This document shows positions 52,754 through 60,315 of a stretch of DNA of 64,000 nt, in pieces. The notes beneath the pieces were generated by a model that was not told the DNA's origin, searched no databases, and saw nothing but the letters and a program-made list of their open reading frames with translations. The stretch comes from Exiguobacterium alkaliphilum 12/1 (GTDB lineage: Bacteria; Bacillota; Bacilli; Exiguobacteriales; Exiguobacteriaceae): the NCBI RefSeq assembly GCF_000714435.1, contig NZ_JJMW01000019.1, forward strand, positions 310,001 to 374,000. Reading direction: 5' to 3'. The number at the start of each line of letters is the position of its first letter. Position 1 is the first letter of the stretch. The translations under genes were made by a program, and so were the position numbers.

Positions 52754-53590
52754 TCAATGAAGCGATGACGCTTTCTCAAGAATGGTATCGACCATGACCG
52801 TTGCGTTCTCAAGTGTCACTTCATAAAATGTGTCTTCGTACGTCAAGCGCACATGCTCCCCGCTCTGTAACTCATAGTGTTCGAGCAATGGTCGGATGCG
52901 GTCGTGGACGACTTGTGCCGATTCAGGAGACGTATGCGGGAAGATGATGGCAAACGTATCATGAGCAATTCGATATTTTTGATCGGTACGTCGTGTCGCC
53001 CCGTGAAGTTCGTCACTGAAGTAATTCAAAAACCATTCATATTCGGTGCGCCCATATGTCTGTTCGAATCGATCGAAGTCGTCGAACGTGATGAATGAGA
53101 CCGAGAAGACACCACCATGTCGCACGAGTCGATCTCGTTCGCCATTGACGTCCATTTGGAACCGCTCGGCGTTGTCGAGCCACGTCTCAGGATCGACAGC
53201 AATCAGTTGGCGTGCCCGTTCTTCTAAAGCGAGCCTGGATTGCTGCACACGTTTGACGAGTTGATGGACGAGCCCGGAGACGACGGATAACATGAGAATA
53301 AGCGTAGTAAATCCGATTCCGCGCCAATTGAAGAACTGGACTTCACCTTGTGCGTTAAGTGGGGCGAACGATTGAAAATAGATGAATAGAAAGACGAGTA
53401 GCGTCACCGAAATCGTTAAACCGGCACGCATCCCGAAGGCGAGTGAAGACACGACGATCACTGGCAAAATCAATAAGCCGAGAAGGCCGCTGTCGCTCTC
53501 GACGAGTAAGATGGTGTAAAAAATCGTTCCGATGAGTAGGGAAGAGATGAGGCCAATCAGTTGAAGCGATTCATTGGTCCATCGTTTCAT
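52754..53590 (-). CDS. membrane protein with degenerate GGDEF domain
   Basis: A 278-residue protein with four N-terminal membrane helices (about residues 8-130), a short coiled coil and a GGDEF-like domain (about 160-278). The active-site GG(D/E)EF is replaced by AHDTF in YRIAHDTFAIIFP, and the family N-terminal D..T.L.NR motif is also altered (DPETWLDNAERFQ). It cannot be a normal diguanylate cyclase and may bind nucleotide or act in signalling without catalysis. ATG 53590 has AAGGAGGG at 6 bases; the longer frame to 53695 is not needed. Confidence 0.8.
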   Translation of the reverse strand: MKRWTNESLQLIGLISSLLIGTIFYTILLVESDSGLLGLLILPVIVVSSLAFGMRAGLTISVTLLVFLFIYFQSFAPLNAQGEVQFFNWRGIGFTTLILMLSVVSGLVHQLVKRVQQSRLALEERARQLIAVDPETWLDNAERFQMDVNGERDRLVRHGGVFSVSFITFDDFDRFEQTYGRTEYEWFLNYFSDELHGATRRTDQKYRIAHDTFAIIFPHTSPESAQVVHDRIRPLLEHYELQSGEHVRLTYEDTFYEVTLENATVMVDTILEKASSLH

Positions 53591-53760
53591 AACCATCCCT
53601 CCTTGTATGACGTATGGTGTAGGCCCACCTCGACAATTACCCGAAGTGCAGCAGAGGTAATCAAAGAAAGGTGCTTCATGTTCATTATAGAGCAAGCGTT
53701 AGTGTCGAAACGGTGCTTTTTTGAAATGAAGCGAGTGCATTTATAGAAACTTGAATTTAA

Positions 53761-53799
53761 AAATCGAGACACCCGTTCATTGAACGACTGTCTCGATTT
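53761..53799 (-). terminator. terminator next to the MFS 3'-end remnant
   Basis: AAATCGAGACA/TGTCTCGATTT with an inner CGTTC/GAACG stem; on the minus strand it is followed by a short T run. It sits immediately after the displaced MFS 3' end and is probably that gene's original terminator. Confidence 0.8.
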
Positions 53800-53801
53800 C
53801 T

Positions 53802-53990
53802 TTATGATGCGTCTTCAAATAGAACGGAATCGTACAACGAACGTCGTGAACGTTCTAACACAACCCGGATCGTGACCAAGTCGATAAGCAAGGCAGCGAG
53901 TGAGAAGGCGACACACTTCGAACGAATCCCGACAAATTCAGCGAGGTGGTCAACTCGATGATGAGGATGGACTCGGCCACACTGATTACA
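53802..53990 (-). pseudogene. decayed duplicate of the 3' end of the MFS transporter
   Basis: Translated on the minus strand this gives VISVAESILII, then after a small deletion and frame change LAEFVGIRSKCVAFSLAALL and VTIRVVLERSRRSLY, ending at TAA 53802. The intact transporter at 54775-55998 has VISVAESVLII, LAEFVGIRSTYVAFSLAFLL and VTVRVVLERSKRGLY. The remnant is in the same orientation and about 1 kb downstream of the homologous part, with the terminator still attached. It is clearly a truncated copy and not a gene. Confidence 0.85.
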
Positions 53991-54050
53991 AATGATTTTT
54001 TAAGTGCAAACGGCATATAGTAAGTTGGTATGATCAAATATGACATCGAT

Positions 54051-54689
54051 TTATTTTGTTGGTTTTTGATTATCCCCAAAATCTCCATAGCTCACATCTA
54101 AAATAAGTGGCTCGAGCGCATGTAATGATTCTATAGGATTAAGCCATTCCTCTATAAAATAGTCATAGTAGCGACCTGAGGCTATGGCTGCGCGTGAATT
54201 TTTATTTTCATGCTCTAAAATAAGATCCAGATTTTCTTCTAATTCTTCAAATTCATTTAATCCGTCCTCGTTTTTACCAATTCGCTCTTCGAATTCTTCA
54301 ACAGAAAAACGCTTAATGATCTCCCAGTCTTCTGGCGTTGACCTTGCTTCTTCTGCCTCATAACGCGTAGCATATTGTTGGAACGGACGCTTCGTTCTAA
54401 ATTCTTTCTTGTACAACCATTCATAAATTGTATACCAATGTTGACACCATTTAAACAGCTCAAAGACTTGCCATTCTTCGTTTCGTGTTTCTTTCGGATG
54501 GCATACGATTTTCTTAACACCATCGGAAAACTCGACTACATAAATTAAATCACCCTGTATTGACTCATCTTCCATGAGATCTGACAAGCACGTGTTTTTT
54601 TGTGATGCGAACGTGAACAGATTTACTTGCCGCCCAGTATCGGATTCCCGATAAAAAATTTCTACGCTTTTTATAATACGAACAGTCAT
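54051..54689 (-). CDS. low-GC hypothetical protein, probable acquired cargo
   Basis: A 212-residue soluble, acidic protein that I do not recognise. It begins with a beta-rich part (VEIFYRESDTGRQVNLFTF, DLIYVVEFSDGVKK) and continues helical, with a charged stretch at about residues 130-165 (EEFEERIGKNEDGLNEFEEL). Codon use is markedly A+T-rich compared with neighbours. GGAG lies 8 bases before the ATG. It lies between the intact MFS gene and the duplicated MFS 3' end, which suggests arrival by recombination. Single soluble acidic genes like this are often immunity or defence accessories, which is a guess. Confidence 0.65.
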   Translation of the reverse strand: MTVRIIKSVEIFYRESDTGRQVNLFTFASQKNTCLSDLMEDESIQGDLIYVVEFSDGVKKIVCHPKETRNEEWQVFELFKWCQHWYTIYEWLYKKEFRTKRPFQQYATRYEAEEARSTPEDWEIIKRFSVEEFEERIGKNEDGLNEFEELEENLDLILEHENKNSRAAIASGRYYDYFIEEWLNPIESLHALEPLILDVSYGDFGDNQKPTK

Positions 54690-54774
54690 TCAAGGTTCTC
54701 CAATCAGCATCTAATATTTACTTTCTAGTCCTTTAACACCTAAAAAATTTAGCATTTCGTATTTCACTAACTTT

Positions 54775-55998
54775 TTATGAGACGTTCTCTTCTATCACCA
54801 CCGGCTCATACAGTCCTCGTTTCGAACGTTCTAGCACTACCCGAACCGTGACCAATCCGACGAGCAAGAAAGCGAGCGAGAAGGCCACATACGTCGAGCG
54901 GATCCCGACAAACTCTGCAAGAAGCCCAATCCCAAACGTCAACCCGATAATCAAGACAGACTCCGCTACACTGATCACCCCGGAGAAGCGGCCCATCAGA
55001 TCGGTCGGGACATTGTTTTGATAAAACGACAAGAAGCCAGTGTTCGCGAACGACAAGGCGAACGTGAGCAAGAAGAAGCCGACAGACGCGACTACGAACG
55101 ATTCGGAGAAGGCGAAGATGAGATAGCCCACTGGCGTCATGATCGCGCCAAAACTAATCAAGAACGGCAACGTCATGCGTGTGCTGAATGTCGCATTGAT
55201 GATGGATCCGGCGATAATCCCGGCTCCGGCGACACTGACGAGGAAGCCGTAACGGCTCTCGGAGAAGTCGAGCACCTGCGTCGCGAACGACGCCTCGAGT
55301 GAGTCAAGCCCGGACATGAAGATTGTCATGACACAGAACAGGCTATAGACGAGCGTCACGTAACGCTTCGTCGACGCGAACCGGACGACCGTCTTCCAAT
55401 CCTCGATGATCATACGTACATTGAACACTTCAACCTCTTCACGTGCCGTGTGTAGCGTCGGCAAGAGCGCGAGGATGCCGACGGAGACGAGTAGCGCCAA
55501 CGCATTCAACTGAATGGCAAGCGTCGGGCTACCGATCATAAATAACAGACCCGCGATGGCCGGGCCTAAGATGAACCCGGCCGATTGGACGAAGTTCTTC
55601 ATGGCGTTGAACCTTTGCCGGTCACCGCTAGGAACAAGCTTCGTCATATAGACGAGGGAGGCCGATTCGAAGACGGAGCTCGCGATGTTCAACAAAAAGA
55701 CGAGCACATAAATGAGCGCGAGCGAGTCGATAAAGGCGAGACTGAAGACGACGACGGCACGAAGCGCATCGAGGAGGAGCATCAGGCGGCGTGTGTCGGT
55801 GCGGTCGATGACCGTACCTGACCAAAAGTTCGCACAGAGCGCCGCGAGCGGCACGAGCATGTAGAGGACAGAGACGGCGAACGGCGATTGCGTCATCTCG
55901 AGGACGATCAAGTTGAGGGCGATGAAGTACACCCAGGCGCCAAGGTTCGAGATCCCGACACCTGTGAGTAAAAGTAAAGGCTGTTTCCATGTCGGCAT
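54775..55998 (-). CDS. MFS transporter (MFS_3/macrolide-efflux-like)
   Basis: A 407-residue major-facilitator protein with 12 helices. The N-terminus LLLLTGVGISNLGAWVYFIA, the loop FWSGTVIDRTDTRRLMLLLD (motif A, about residues 59-78) and the MKNFVQSAGFILGPAIAG segment fit the MFS_3 efflux branch. Its substrate is unknown. GGGGA lies 8 bases before ATG 55998. Its last 60 or so codons have a decayed second copy 1 kb downstream. No terminator is visible directly after the stop. Confidence 0.9.
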   Translation of the reverse strand: MPTWKQPLLLLTGVGISNLGAWVYFIALNLIVLEMTQSPFAVSVLYMLVPLAALCANFWSGTVIDRTDTRRLMLLLDALRAVVVFSLAFIDSLALIYVLVFLLNIASSVFESASLVYMTKLVPSGDRQRFNAMKNFVQSAGFILGPAIAGLLFMIGSPTLAIQLNALALLVSVGILALLPTLHTAREEVEVFNVRMIIEDWKTVVRFASTKRYVTLVYSLFCVMTIFMSGLDSLEASFATQVLDFSESRYGFLVSVAGAGIIAGSIINATFSTRMTLPFLISFGAIMTPVGYLIFAFSESFVVASVGFFLLTFALSFANTGFLSFYQNNVPTDLMGRFSGVISVAESVLIIGLTFGIGLLAEFVGIRSTYVAFSLAFLLVGLVTVRVVLERSKRGLYEPVVIEENVS

Positions 55999-56011
55999 AA
56001 CAATCGTCCCC

Positions 56012-56030
56012 GTTCAAATAGATTTTGAAC
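56012..56030. promoter_or_regulatory. palindrome just upstream of the MFS gene
   Basis: GTTCAAA and TTTGAAC are perfect 7-base arms around TAGAT, 13 bases before the start codon. It looks like an operator for a local repressor, none of which is adjacent. Confidence 0.5.
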
Positions 56031-56137
56031 AGTATGTCACAAAAATGATTCCTGCGCCATAACAAATGCAAATCATTTCAAATTTATGTTTGGAAATAGG
56101 TGAATTCATGCATTGGTGAGAAGGAGAGACAGGGCAC

Positions 56138-56536
56138 TCAAGCGCTTTCGATGAGAAAAGCATCGATTTGCGACGGAATGTCCTCGAGGGCACCTGACAG
56201 CTGGACGACTTGCGCGACGTGATAGAACGTACTCGTCGTCTCGAAATTCGTCATGCTGTCCGTCGTATCGTGAATAAAGACCGGCACGCCTGAACCGATG
56301 GCAATGCCGAGTTCGACGTGGCTGCCTTTCCCGGCCGGAAGCAAGATGACGACAAAGTCAGAAGCTTTGATGGCGTCACGCTCTTTCTCTCCGATGTCGC
56401 GTAGCGCATCGACCGAATCGGCCCGCGTGTTGAGCGTCCAGTCGTATGTATGGGCATGGCCTTGTGCGGAAAGCAAGTCGCGTAACCGTCTGACGTTCTC
56501 GATGTTATAAAACCCGGACCCGATATAGTAGTTCAT
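56138..56536 (-). CDS. nucleoside 2-deoxyribosyltransferase-like protein
   Basis: A 132-residue protein of the nucleoside deoxyribosyltransferase-like fold. It begins MNYYIGSGFYNIENVRRL, has the DWTLNTRADS turn and ASDFVVILLPAGKGSHVELG, where the glutamate of SHVELG is the usual catalytic or binding residue. The last helix reads EDIPSQIDAFL. It may split or remodel nucleosides or nucleotides; members also occur in defence loci. GGGAGG precedes ATG 56536. The next gene upstream ends 15 bases before this start region. Confidence 0.82.
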   Translation of the reverse strand: MNYYIGSGFYNIENVRRLRDLLSAQGHAHTYDWTLNTRADSVDALRDIGEKERDAIKASDFVVILLPAGKGSHVELGIAIGSGVPVFIHDTTDSMTNFETTSTFYHVAQVVQLSGALEDIPSQIDAFLIESA

Positions 56537-56551
56537 TTATCTTCCTCCCAT

Positions 56552-56833
56552 TCAAATGTGATTCAAGTTAACTGCGACGATCCACCAGAGAATGAGACCG
56601 AATGCCAGCATAAAGGCGGCAATCAGTCCGATTCCGACGACGAACCGGTGGTGGGCCGTCCAATGATGCTTTCGTCCGAGGTGAAGGCTAAAACCGGTGA
56701 CGGACAATAGGAGCAGACCGGTCGTCCCGCCAATCCAACCCCATCCGTTTGCGAAGGGGAGGTTCGGAAAAAGCAGGAAATAAGCAAGAGCGGTGACGAG
56801 ACCGCCAAAGCCTACAAATAACCAACGGCTCAA
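56552..56833 (-). CDS. small membrane protein, third gene of the XRE operon
   Basis: A 93-residue protein with three hydrophobic segments (about residues 4-22, 30-47 and 65-85). The start is TTG 56833, overlapping the stop of the preceding gene (TTGA), with GGAGGG 4 bases upstream. Family not recognised. The tight coupling places it with the XRE regulator and the other membrane protein. Confidence 0.65.
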   Translation of the reverse strand: MSRWLFVGFGGLVTALAYFLLFPNLPFANGWGWIGGTTGLLLLSVTGFSLHLGRKHHWTAHHRFVVGIGLIAAFMLAFGLILWWIVAVNLNHI

Positions 56834-57276
56834 CTTACCCTCCGTGACACCATCATCGCAATCTCATGAATAGCGAGGATGAACAGTCCGATGAAGAAGG
56901 CGAACAAGGCGATAAAATCTGCCTCGACGTTGAAGAAAAGATTGAGCCCGAAGAGTGGGGTCACGAATAACAAATAGAGCGGATATTGAATCGCGAACAA
57001 CGCGTCAAGGATGACGATGTCATACACATACGTCTCGAAGCTATGTAGCGTGAACACGGTCACCCCGGCGAATAGGAGTGCCGTCACATAAAGCTTGGCG
57101 ACCCGGTCATTCAAGACGCACGTTCCCATCATACAGAGGACAAGCAAGACGGACGATGTTGCCTGAAGCGGACCGATCGTCGCATCAGGGAACGTGACCG
57201 ACGGGATGACGTTCAAGATAAAGGCGATGGTATAGACGCAGGATAGCGTCACGAGGCATCGTTTTCTTATGTTCAT
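56830..57276 (-). CDS. membrane protein, second gene of the XRE operon
   Basis: A 148-residue protein with four to five hydrophobic segments (about residues 8-27, 38-55, 60-78, 87-110 and 118-142). ATG 57276 overlaps the stop of the regulator by four bases (ATGA). No motif is recognised. Its coupling to an autoregulated XRE gene suggests a role tied to that regulator, for example as membrane partner or target. Confidence 0.68.
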   Translation of the reverse strand: MNIRKRCLVTLSCVYTIAFILNVIPSVTFPDATIGPLQATSSVLLVLCMMGTCVLNDRVAKLYVTALLFAGVTVFTLHSFETYVYDIVILDALFAIQYPLYLLFVTPLFGLNLFFNVEADFIALFAFFIGLFILAIHEIAMMVSRRVS

Positions 57277-57746
57277 GACAAAGACTCCTCTCGATGGTCT
57301 CGTGCGAGTCGGGCCAACACGTGCAAAGCATCATCCGCATCGAACGAGCTGTACCACCGTACGTCGTTTGAATCGAGGATACGGTAATGACTACTGATGA
57401 CGTTTTGCTGCATCACATAATCGCCGTCTGTCGCAATCTGTTTCCACCAGACCCGGCCGCCGAGCGTCTTCGATTTCGGCTCATAGTCTGTCTCTTTGGC
57501 AATTAGTTTGACGAACTCGACGGGGTCGTCCCCAATCTCATTCAATAGAATCTCGCTGCCATTGAAGAGGGCGCACAGCGTGACGACCGTGCCCCAGTTG
57601 GCGACGGTTCGTTCTTTCTCGATTTGGATGAGCGTCTTTTTCGAGATGCCGAGTATTTCCGCCATCTCTTCTTGGGAAAGCTGTTGCTCGACTCGAATCA
57701 GTTTTATGTGTTTTGAAACCGTTTGGATAAAATCAGTCTTCTTCAT
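57273..57746 (-). CDS. XRE-family transcriptional regulator
   Basis: A 157-residue protein. The N-terminal helix-turn-helix HIKLIRVEQQLSQEEMAEIL and GISKKTLIQIEKERTVANW cover about residues 13-50. The C-terminal region is not a known sensor; it includes GGRVWWKQIATDGDYVMQQN and YRILDSNDVRWYSSFDADD. ATG 57746 gives 6 bases after GAGGTGG, better than ATG 57749. A perfect palindrome covers the -10 of its own promoter, so autoregulation is likely. Confidence 0.87.
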   Translation of the reverse strand: MKKTDFIQTVSKHIKLIRVEQQLSQEEMAEILGISKKTLIQIEKERTVANWGTVVTLCALFNGSEILLNEIGDDPVEFVKLIAKETDYEPKSKTLGGRVWWKQIATDGDYVMQQNVISSHYRILDSNDVRWYSSFDADDALHVLARLARDHREESLS

Positions 57747-57801
57747 CATCCACCTCGATTGACTAGTTAAAAATAAAGGAGTTTATGACAATAACTTACA
57801 A

Positions 57802-57834
57802 GTGTAATTTTACACCTTTTAAAGTTTCTGTCAA
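57802..57834 (-). promoter_or_regulatory. promoter and overlapping operator of the XRE operon
   Basis: On the minus strand a perfect TTGACA (57829-57834), a 16-base spacer and TAAAAT (57807-57812). The palindrome GTGTAATTTTACAC (57802-57815) covers the -10, a typical place for an XRE repressor site. Confidence 0.7.
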
Positions 57835-57907
57835 TGATATTCATTGGAAAATCGAACCTATGAAGTAAATATTGAGGTAAAATGAAGAAAAAACGAGGTG
57901 CAAAAAA

Positions 57908-58219
57908 ATGACGAAAGAACAATTATTAGCGCTATTACCGACGTCCGAAATGGAGATACAACTGAAGGATGCAGAAGGGCTCCCGCGTTTCGCATTCTTG
58001 AACGAACGCGACCGTTTCGACGAGGTGCAAGGAGAGGTGTTCGATGAGGAAGAACCTTGGCCAAACCATCTCCCCGTCATCGGATATGAAGACTTTCTCG
58101 GGGATCTCGTCTGTGTCAATTTGAAGACGAACGAGGTCCTCATTGTCGACCATGAGACAGGTGAACAACTTGAAACGATCGCCGCTTCATTTGAAGAATG
58201 GTTGCAGTCAGAACGATGA
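57908..58219 (+). CDS. SUKH-like (SMI1/KNR4) immunity-type protein
   Basis: A 103-residue acidic protein that reads like the C-terminal core of SUKH proteins: FLGDLVCVNLKTNEVLIVDH followed by the closing helix ASFEEWLQ. SUKH domains serve as immunity proteins against polymorphic toxins. No toxin gene is near. GAGGTG precedes ATG 57908, and the gene overlaps the next by four bases. The assignment is by pattern and moderate. Confidence 0.6.
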   Translation: MTKEQLLALLPTSEMEIQLKDAEGLPRFAFLNERDRFDEVQGEVFDEEEPWPNHLPVIGYEDFLGDLVCVNLKTNEVLIVDHETGEQLETIAASFEEWLQSER

Positions 58220-58818
58220 CATGGGAAGACGTGATCACGTTTCTTCCGACCGAAGTGCGTCCTGTCAACATGACGACCGCTGCGGGTGAACGCCTGCCCG
58301 CGACACTACTCACTTCCGATGAGGCGTCCCGTCTTCCGTCGTCTCGACTTGGGCAACGAATCGGATATGACGCTTCCGGTGATTGGCTCGTGTACGGACG
58401 GGATGAGGTGCTCGTGCTGTGGGACGAGATGACTGATGAAACGAAGTGGATTCGGACGCCGATCGAGACGTTACTCGACATTGCTCCGACAAACCAACGG
58501 CTCATCGAACTGTTTGAGCAGGTGAATGAAGGAACGCTGACGCTAGGCGAACTTCCGAGGCGCCGGAACGTCCCGTCTCGCAAGGATCTCGTGGAATGGT
58601 TATATGCGGTCAGGATAGGCAAGCTGACGTTCGAAAACGTCTCCGACTTGGCGGCGGACGCACTTGAGCGGACGGAAGACATGCACGTTGATCTACGCGT
58701 GATGGACGGGCTGAGATTTTTGCACGGCATCGACCTTCAAGTGGAGCCGGGTGTGTATTTGCATGAGAAAAAAGAGCTTGAGCGTTGGATTGACGAGCTG
58801 CAAGAAATGGAGGATTGA
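58216..58818 (+). CDS. hypothetical protein coupled to the SUKH-like gene
   Basis: A 200-residue soluble acidic protein. Its first 95 residues (MTWEDVITFLPTEV, ASGDWLVYGRDEVLVLWDEM) mirror the pattern of the preceding SUKH-like gene, including a similar opening (LLALLPTSE in that one) and a YGRDEVLVLW strand, so the pair may be relatives. The second half is helical and unknown. ATG 58216 overlaps the previous stop (ATGA). A 29-codon frame with a good ribosome binding site follows. Confidence 0.58.
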   Translation: MTWEDVITFLPTEVRPVNMTTAAGERLPATLLTSDEASRLPSSRLGQRIGYDASGDWLVYGRDEVLVLWDEMTDETKWIRTPIETLLDIAPTNQRLIELFEQVNEGTLTLGELPRRRNVPSRKDLVEWLYAVRIGKLTFENVSDLAADALERTEDMHVDLRVMDGLRFLHGIDLQVEPGVYLHEKKELERWIDELQEMED

Positions 58819-58820
58819 TC

Positions 58821-58910
58821 ATGAGGATTTCAATCGAACAGCTAGGTCAAGACGGGTTGACGCGCGAGATATCTAAATTAGATGGCTTGCTTACCTTTCT
58901 TCATGTCTAG
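58821..58910 (+). CDS. 29-residue open frame, possible truncated third gene
   Basis: ATG 58821 lies 2 bases after the previous stop with GGAGG 7 bases upstream. The product is short and has no hydrophobic segment. Its position suggests a third operon member that was cut off by TAG 58908, or a chance frame. No terminator is visible after it. Confidence 0.35.
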   Translation: MRISIEQLGQDGLTREISKLDGLLTFLHV

Positions 58911-59001
58911 AGTCTTCACACAAATCGACGAAAAACGCATTCCCTCTTTTCGCCAAAAAAAGTATACTTTATGTTATCGAATGAAGAAATGAGGAATTGA
59001 A

Positions 59002-59418
59002 ATGCGTATCGAAACCAACCTGCCCGGATTTACGTTCGAAACCATCGAGGTGGTCGAACAAGCGCTCGGCAGCCGTTTGCCGAACGGACTCCGAGAGGCA
59101 TGGCTTCACGACAACAAATTTGAGGTCGGGGAGTGGTTCTTTTACCCGATTAAAGATGAACGTTACTTCAACAAAACGTGGGACGACATCATCCGTGCGA
59201 ACAGGGACGAACGTCAGTTGCCGGAAGGCTTTATTACGGTTGCGGAGAACGGGAGCGGGGACGAGCTCGGCTTTTTGACTTCAGACGTCGAGACGATCTA
59301 CATCTGGTGGCATGAGACGGATGAGCTTGAGCGAGTGGCCGATTCGATCGATGCGTTCGTCGAGGTGACGCGATTGGAGTCGGACGTGATTGAGAGGTTC
59401 TGTGAGCGTGTCCTTTAG
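59002..59418 (+). CDS. SUKH (SMI1/KNR4) domain protein
   Basis: A 138-residue protein with the SUKH layout: an opening helix TFETIEVVEQALGSRLPNGL with LREAWLHDNKFEVGEWFFYP (the usual G-hinge and loop), then GFITVAENGSGDELGFLTSD and the strand IYIWWHETDEL, which is the family signature. GAGG precedes ATG 59002. The next gene is in the same reading frame, separated only by this TAG and three codons. Immunity role is inferred from the family. Confidence 0.82.
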   Translation: MRIETNLPGFTFETIEVVEQALGSRLPNGLREAWLHDNKFEVGEWFFYPIKDERYFNKTWDDIIRANRDERQLPEGFITVAENGSGDELGFLTSDVETIYIWWHETDELERVADSIDAFVEVTRLESDVIERFCERVL

Positions 59419-59427
59419 AGCGGTACG

Positions 59428-59718
59428 GTGTTCGGATTGTCGGCCGAAACGGACAATGGCTGGGCGTATGCGCCTTCCATCATTGAGACGACGGACGTCT
59501 TATTGTTCTTCTCAACTCCTGAAGGGGCACTTGCTTGTAAGGCTGAGGAGTGGGAGGACTATCACCTCATCGAGTTGCCACTTGATCTGTTCGTCGCGGG
59601 CTGGTTGCCGAATATGGCGGATGACGGGTTGTTGTGTGGATTAGATTGGTCGAGTGACTTGAAAGGGATGGAATACGATCCTGAAACCGTCCTAGAAACC
59701 ATCGAAGAAGCGAATTAA
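59428..59718 (+). CDS. DUF2750-like protein, N-terminally short
   Basis: A 96-residue product from GTG 59428: DNGWAYAPSIIETTDVLLFF, EEWEDYHLIELPLDLFVAGW and DDGLLCGLDWSSDLKG match the DUF2750 core as I recall it. The usual first 25-30 residues are missing. The end of the upstream SUKH frame (VIERFCERVL) followed by TAG and SGTVFGL reads like that missing part. There is no good ribosome binding site before the GTG. It may be a nonsense-split fusion or depend on readthrough or coupling. Confidence 0.6.
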   Translation: MFGLSAETDNGWAYAPSIIETTDVLLFFSTPEGALACKAEEWEDYHLIELPLDLFVAGWLPNMADDGLLCGLDWSSDLKGMEYDPETVLETIEEAN

Positions 59719-59769
59719 ATTTATTTCAAATACCGAATTTACAATTTTTTATCAAGAGAGGTCTTAAAA

Positions 59770-60315
59770 ATGTTGAATCGTTTCAAACAGAAGCGCAAGC
59801 ATAGCGCGCAATGTACCTGCTCGGTATGCCAAGCACCAATTGACGTACCACTCGGATATGGTTCGCTCATGCCGACCTTTATCGAGGAATTGTCTAAGAA
59901 AGAGAGGAAACGGCGCGTCGTCTTGACCGATGACGTCTGCGTCCTAGACGAGGAACATTTCTTTGTGAATGGTTGTCTCGAACTCCCGATTATCGGAGAG
60001 GACAACATCTTTACTTGGAACGTCTGGGTGTCGCTCAGCGCGGATAATTTCTTTCGGATGCTTGATGCGTGGGAAGACCCGGCTCGTGTCGAACTTGAAC
60101 CGATGTTCGGTTGGTTCTCGACAGACTTGCCCGATTATCCGGACACGATCAATTTGAAGACGAACGTCCATATCCGAGAGGTCGGGATGCGGCCGTTTAT
60201 CGAACTCGAGCCGACCGACCATCCGCTCGCCATCGAGCAGCGGGAAGGGATCACACGAGAACGGATCGAGCACTTGGCGCGAACTATCGATCAAAGGGAA
60301 CGGTCAAGGGACTAG
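59770..60315 (+). CDS. DUF2199-family protein
   Basis: A 181-residue soluble protein with an N-terminal zinc-ribbon-like CTCSVCQ pair, then TDDVCVLDEEHFFVNGCLEL, WNVWVSLSADNFFRML, YPDTINLKTNVH and ELEPTDHPLAIEQREGI. These are the conserved blocks of DUF2199 as I recall them; its function is unknown. It closes the immunity-like cluster. Its end overlaps the convergent TraB-like gene by 12 bases. Confidence 0.85.
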   Translation: MLNRFKQKRKHSAQCTCSVCQAPIDVPLGYGSLMPTFIEELSKKERKRRVVLTDDVCVLDEEHFFVNGCLELPIIGEDNIFTWNVWVSLSADNFFRMLDAWEDPARVELEPMFGWFSTDLPDYPDTINLKTNVHIREVGMRPFIELEPTDHPLAIEQREGITRERIEHLARTIDQRERSRD

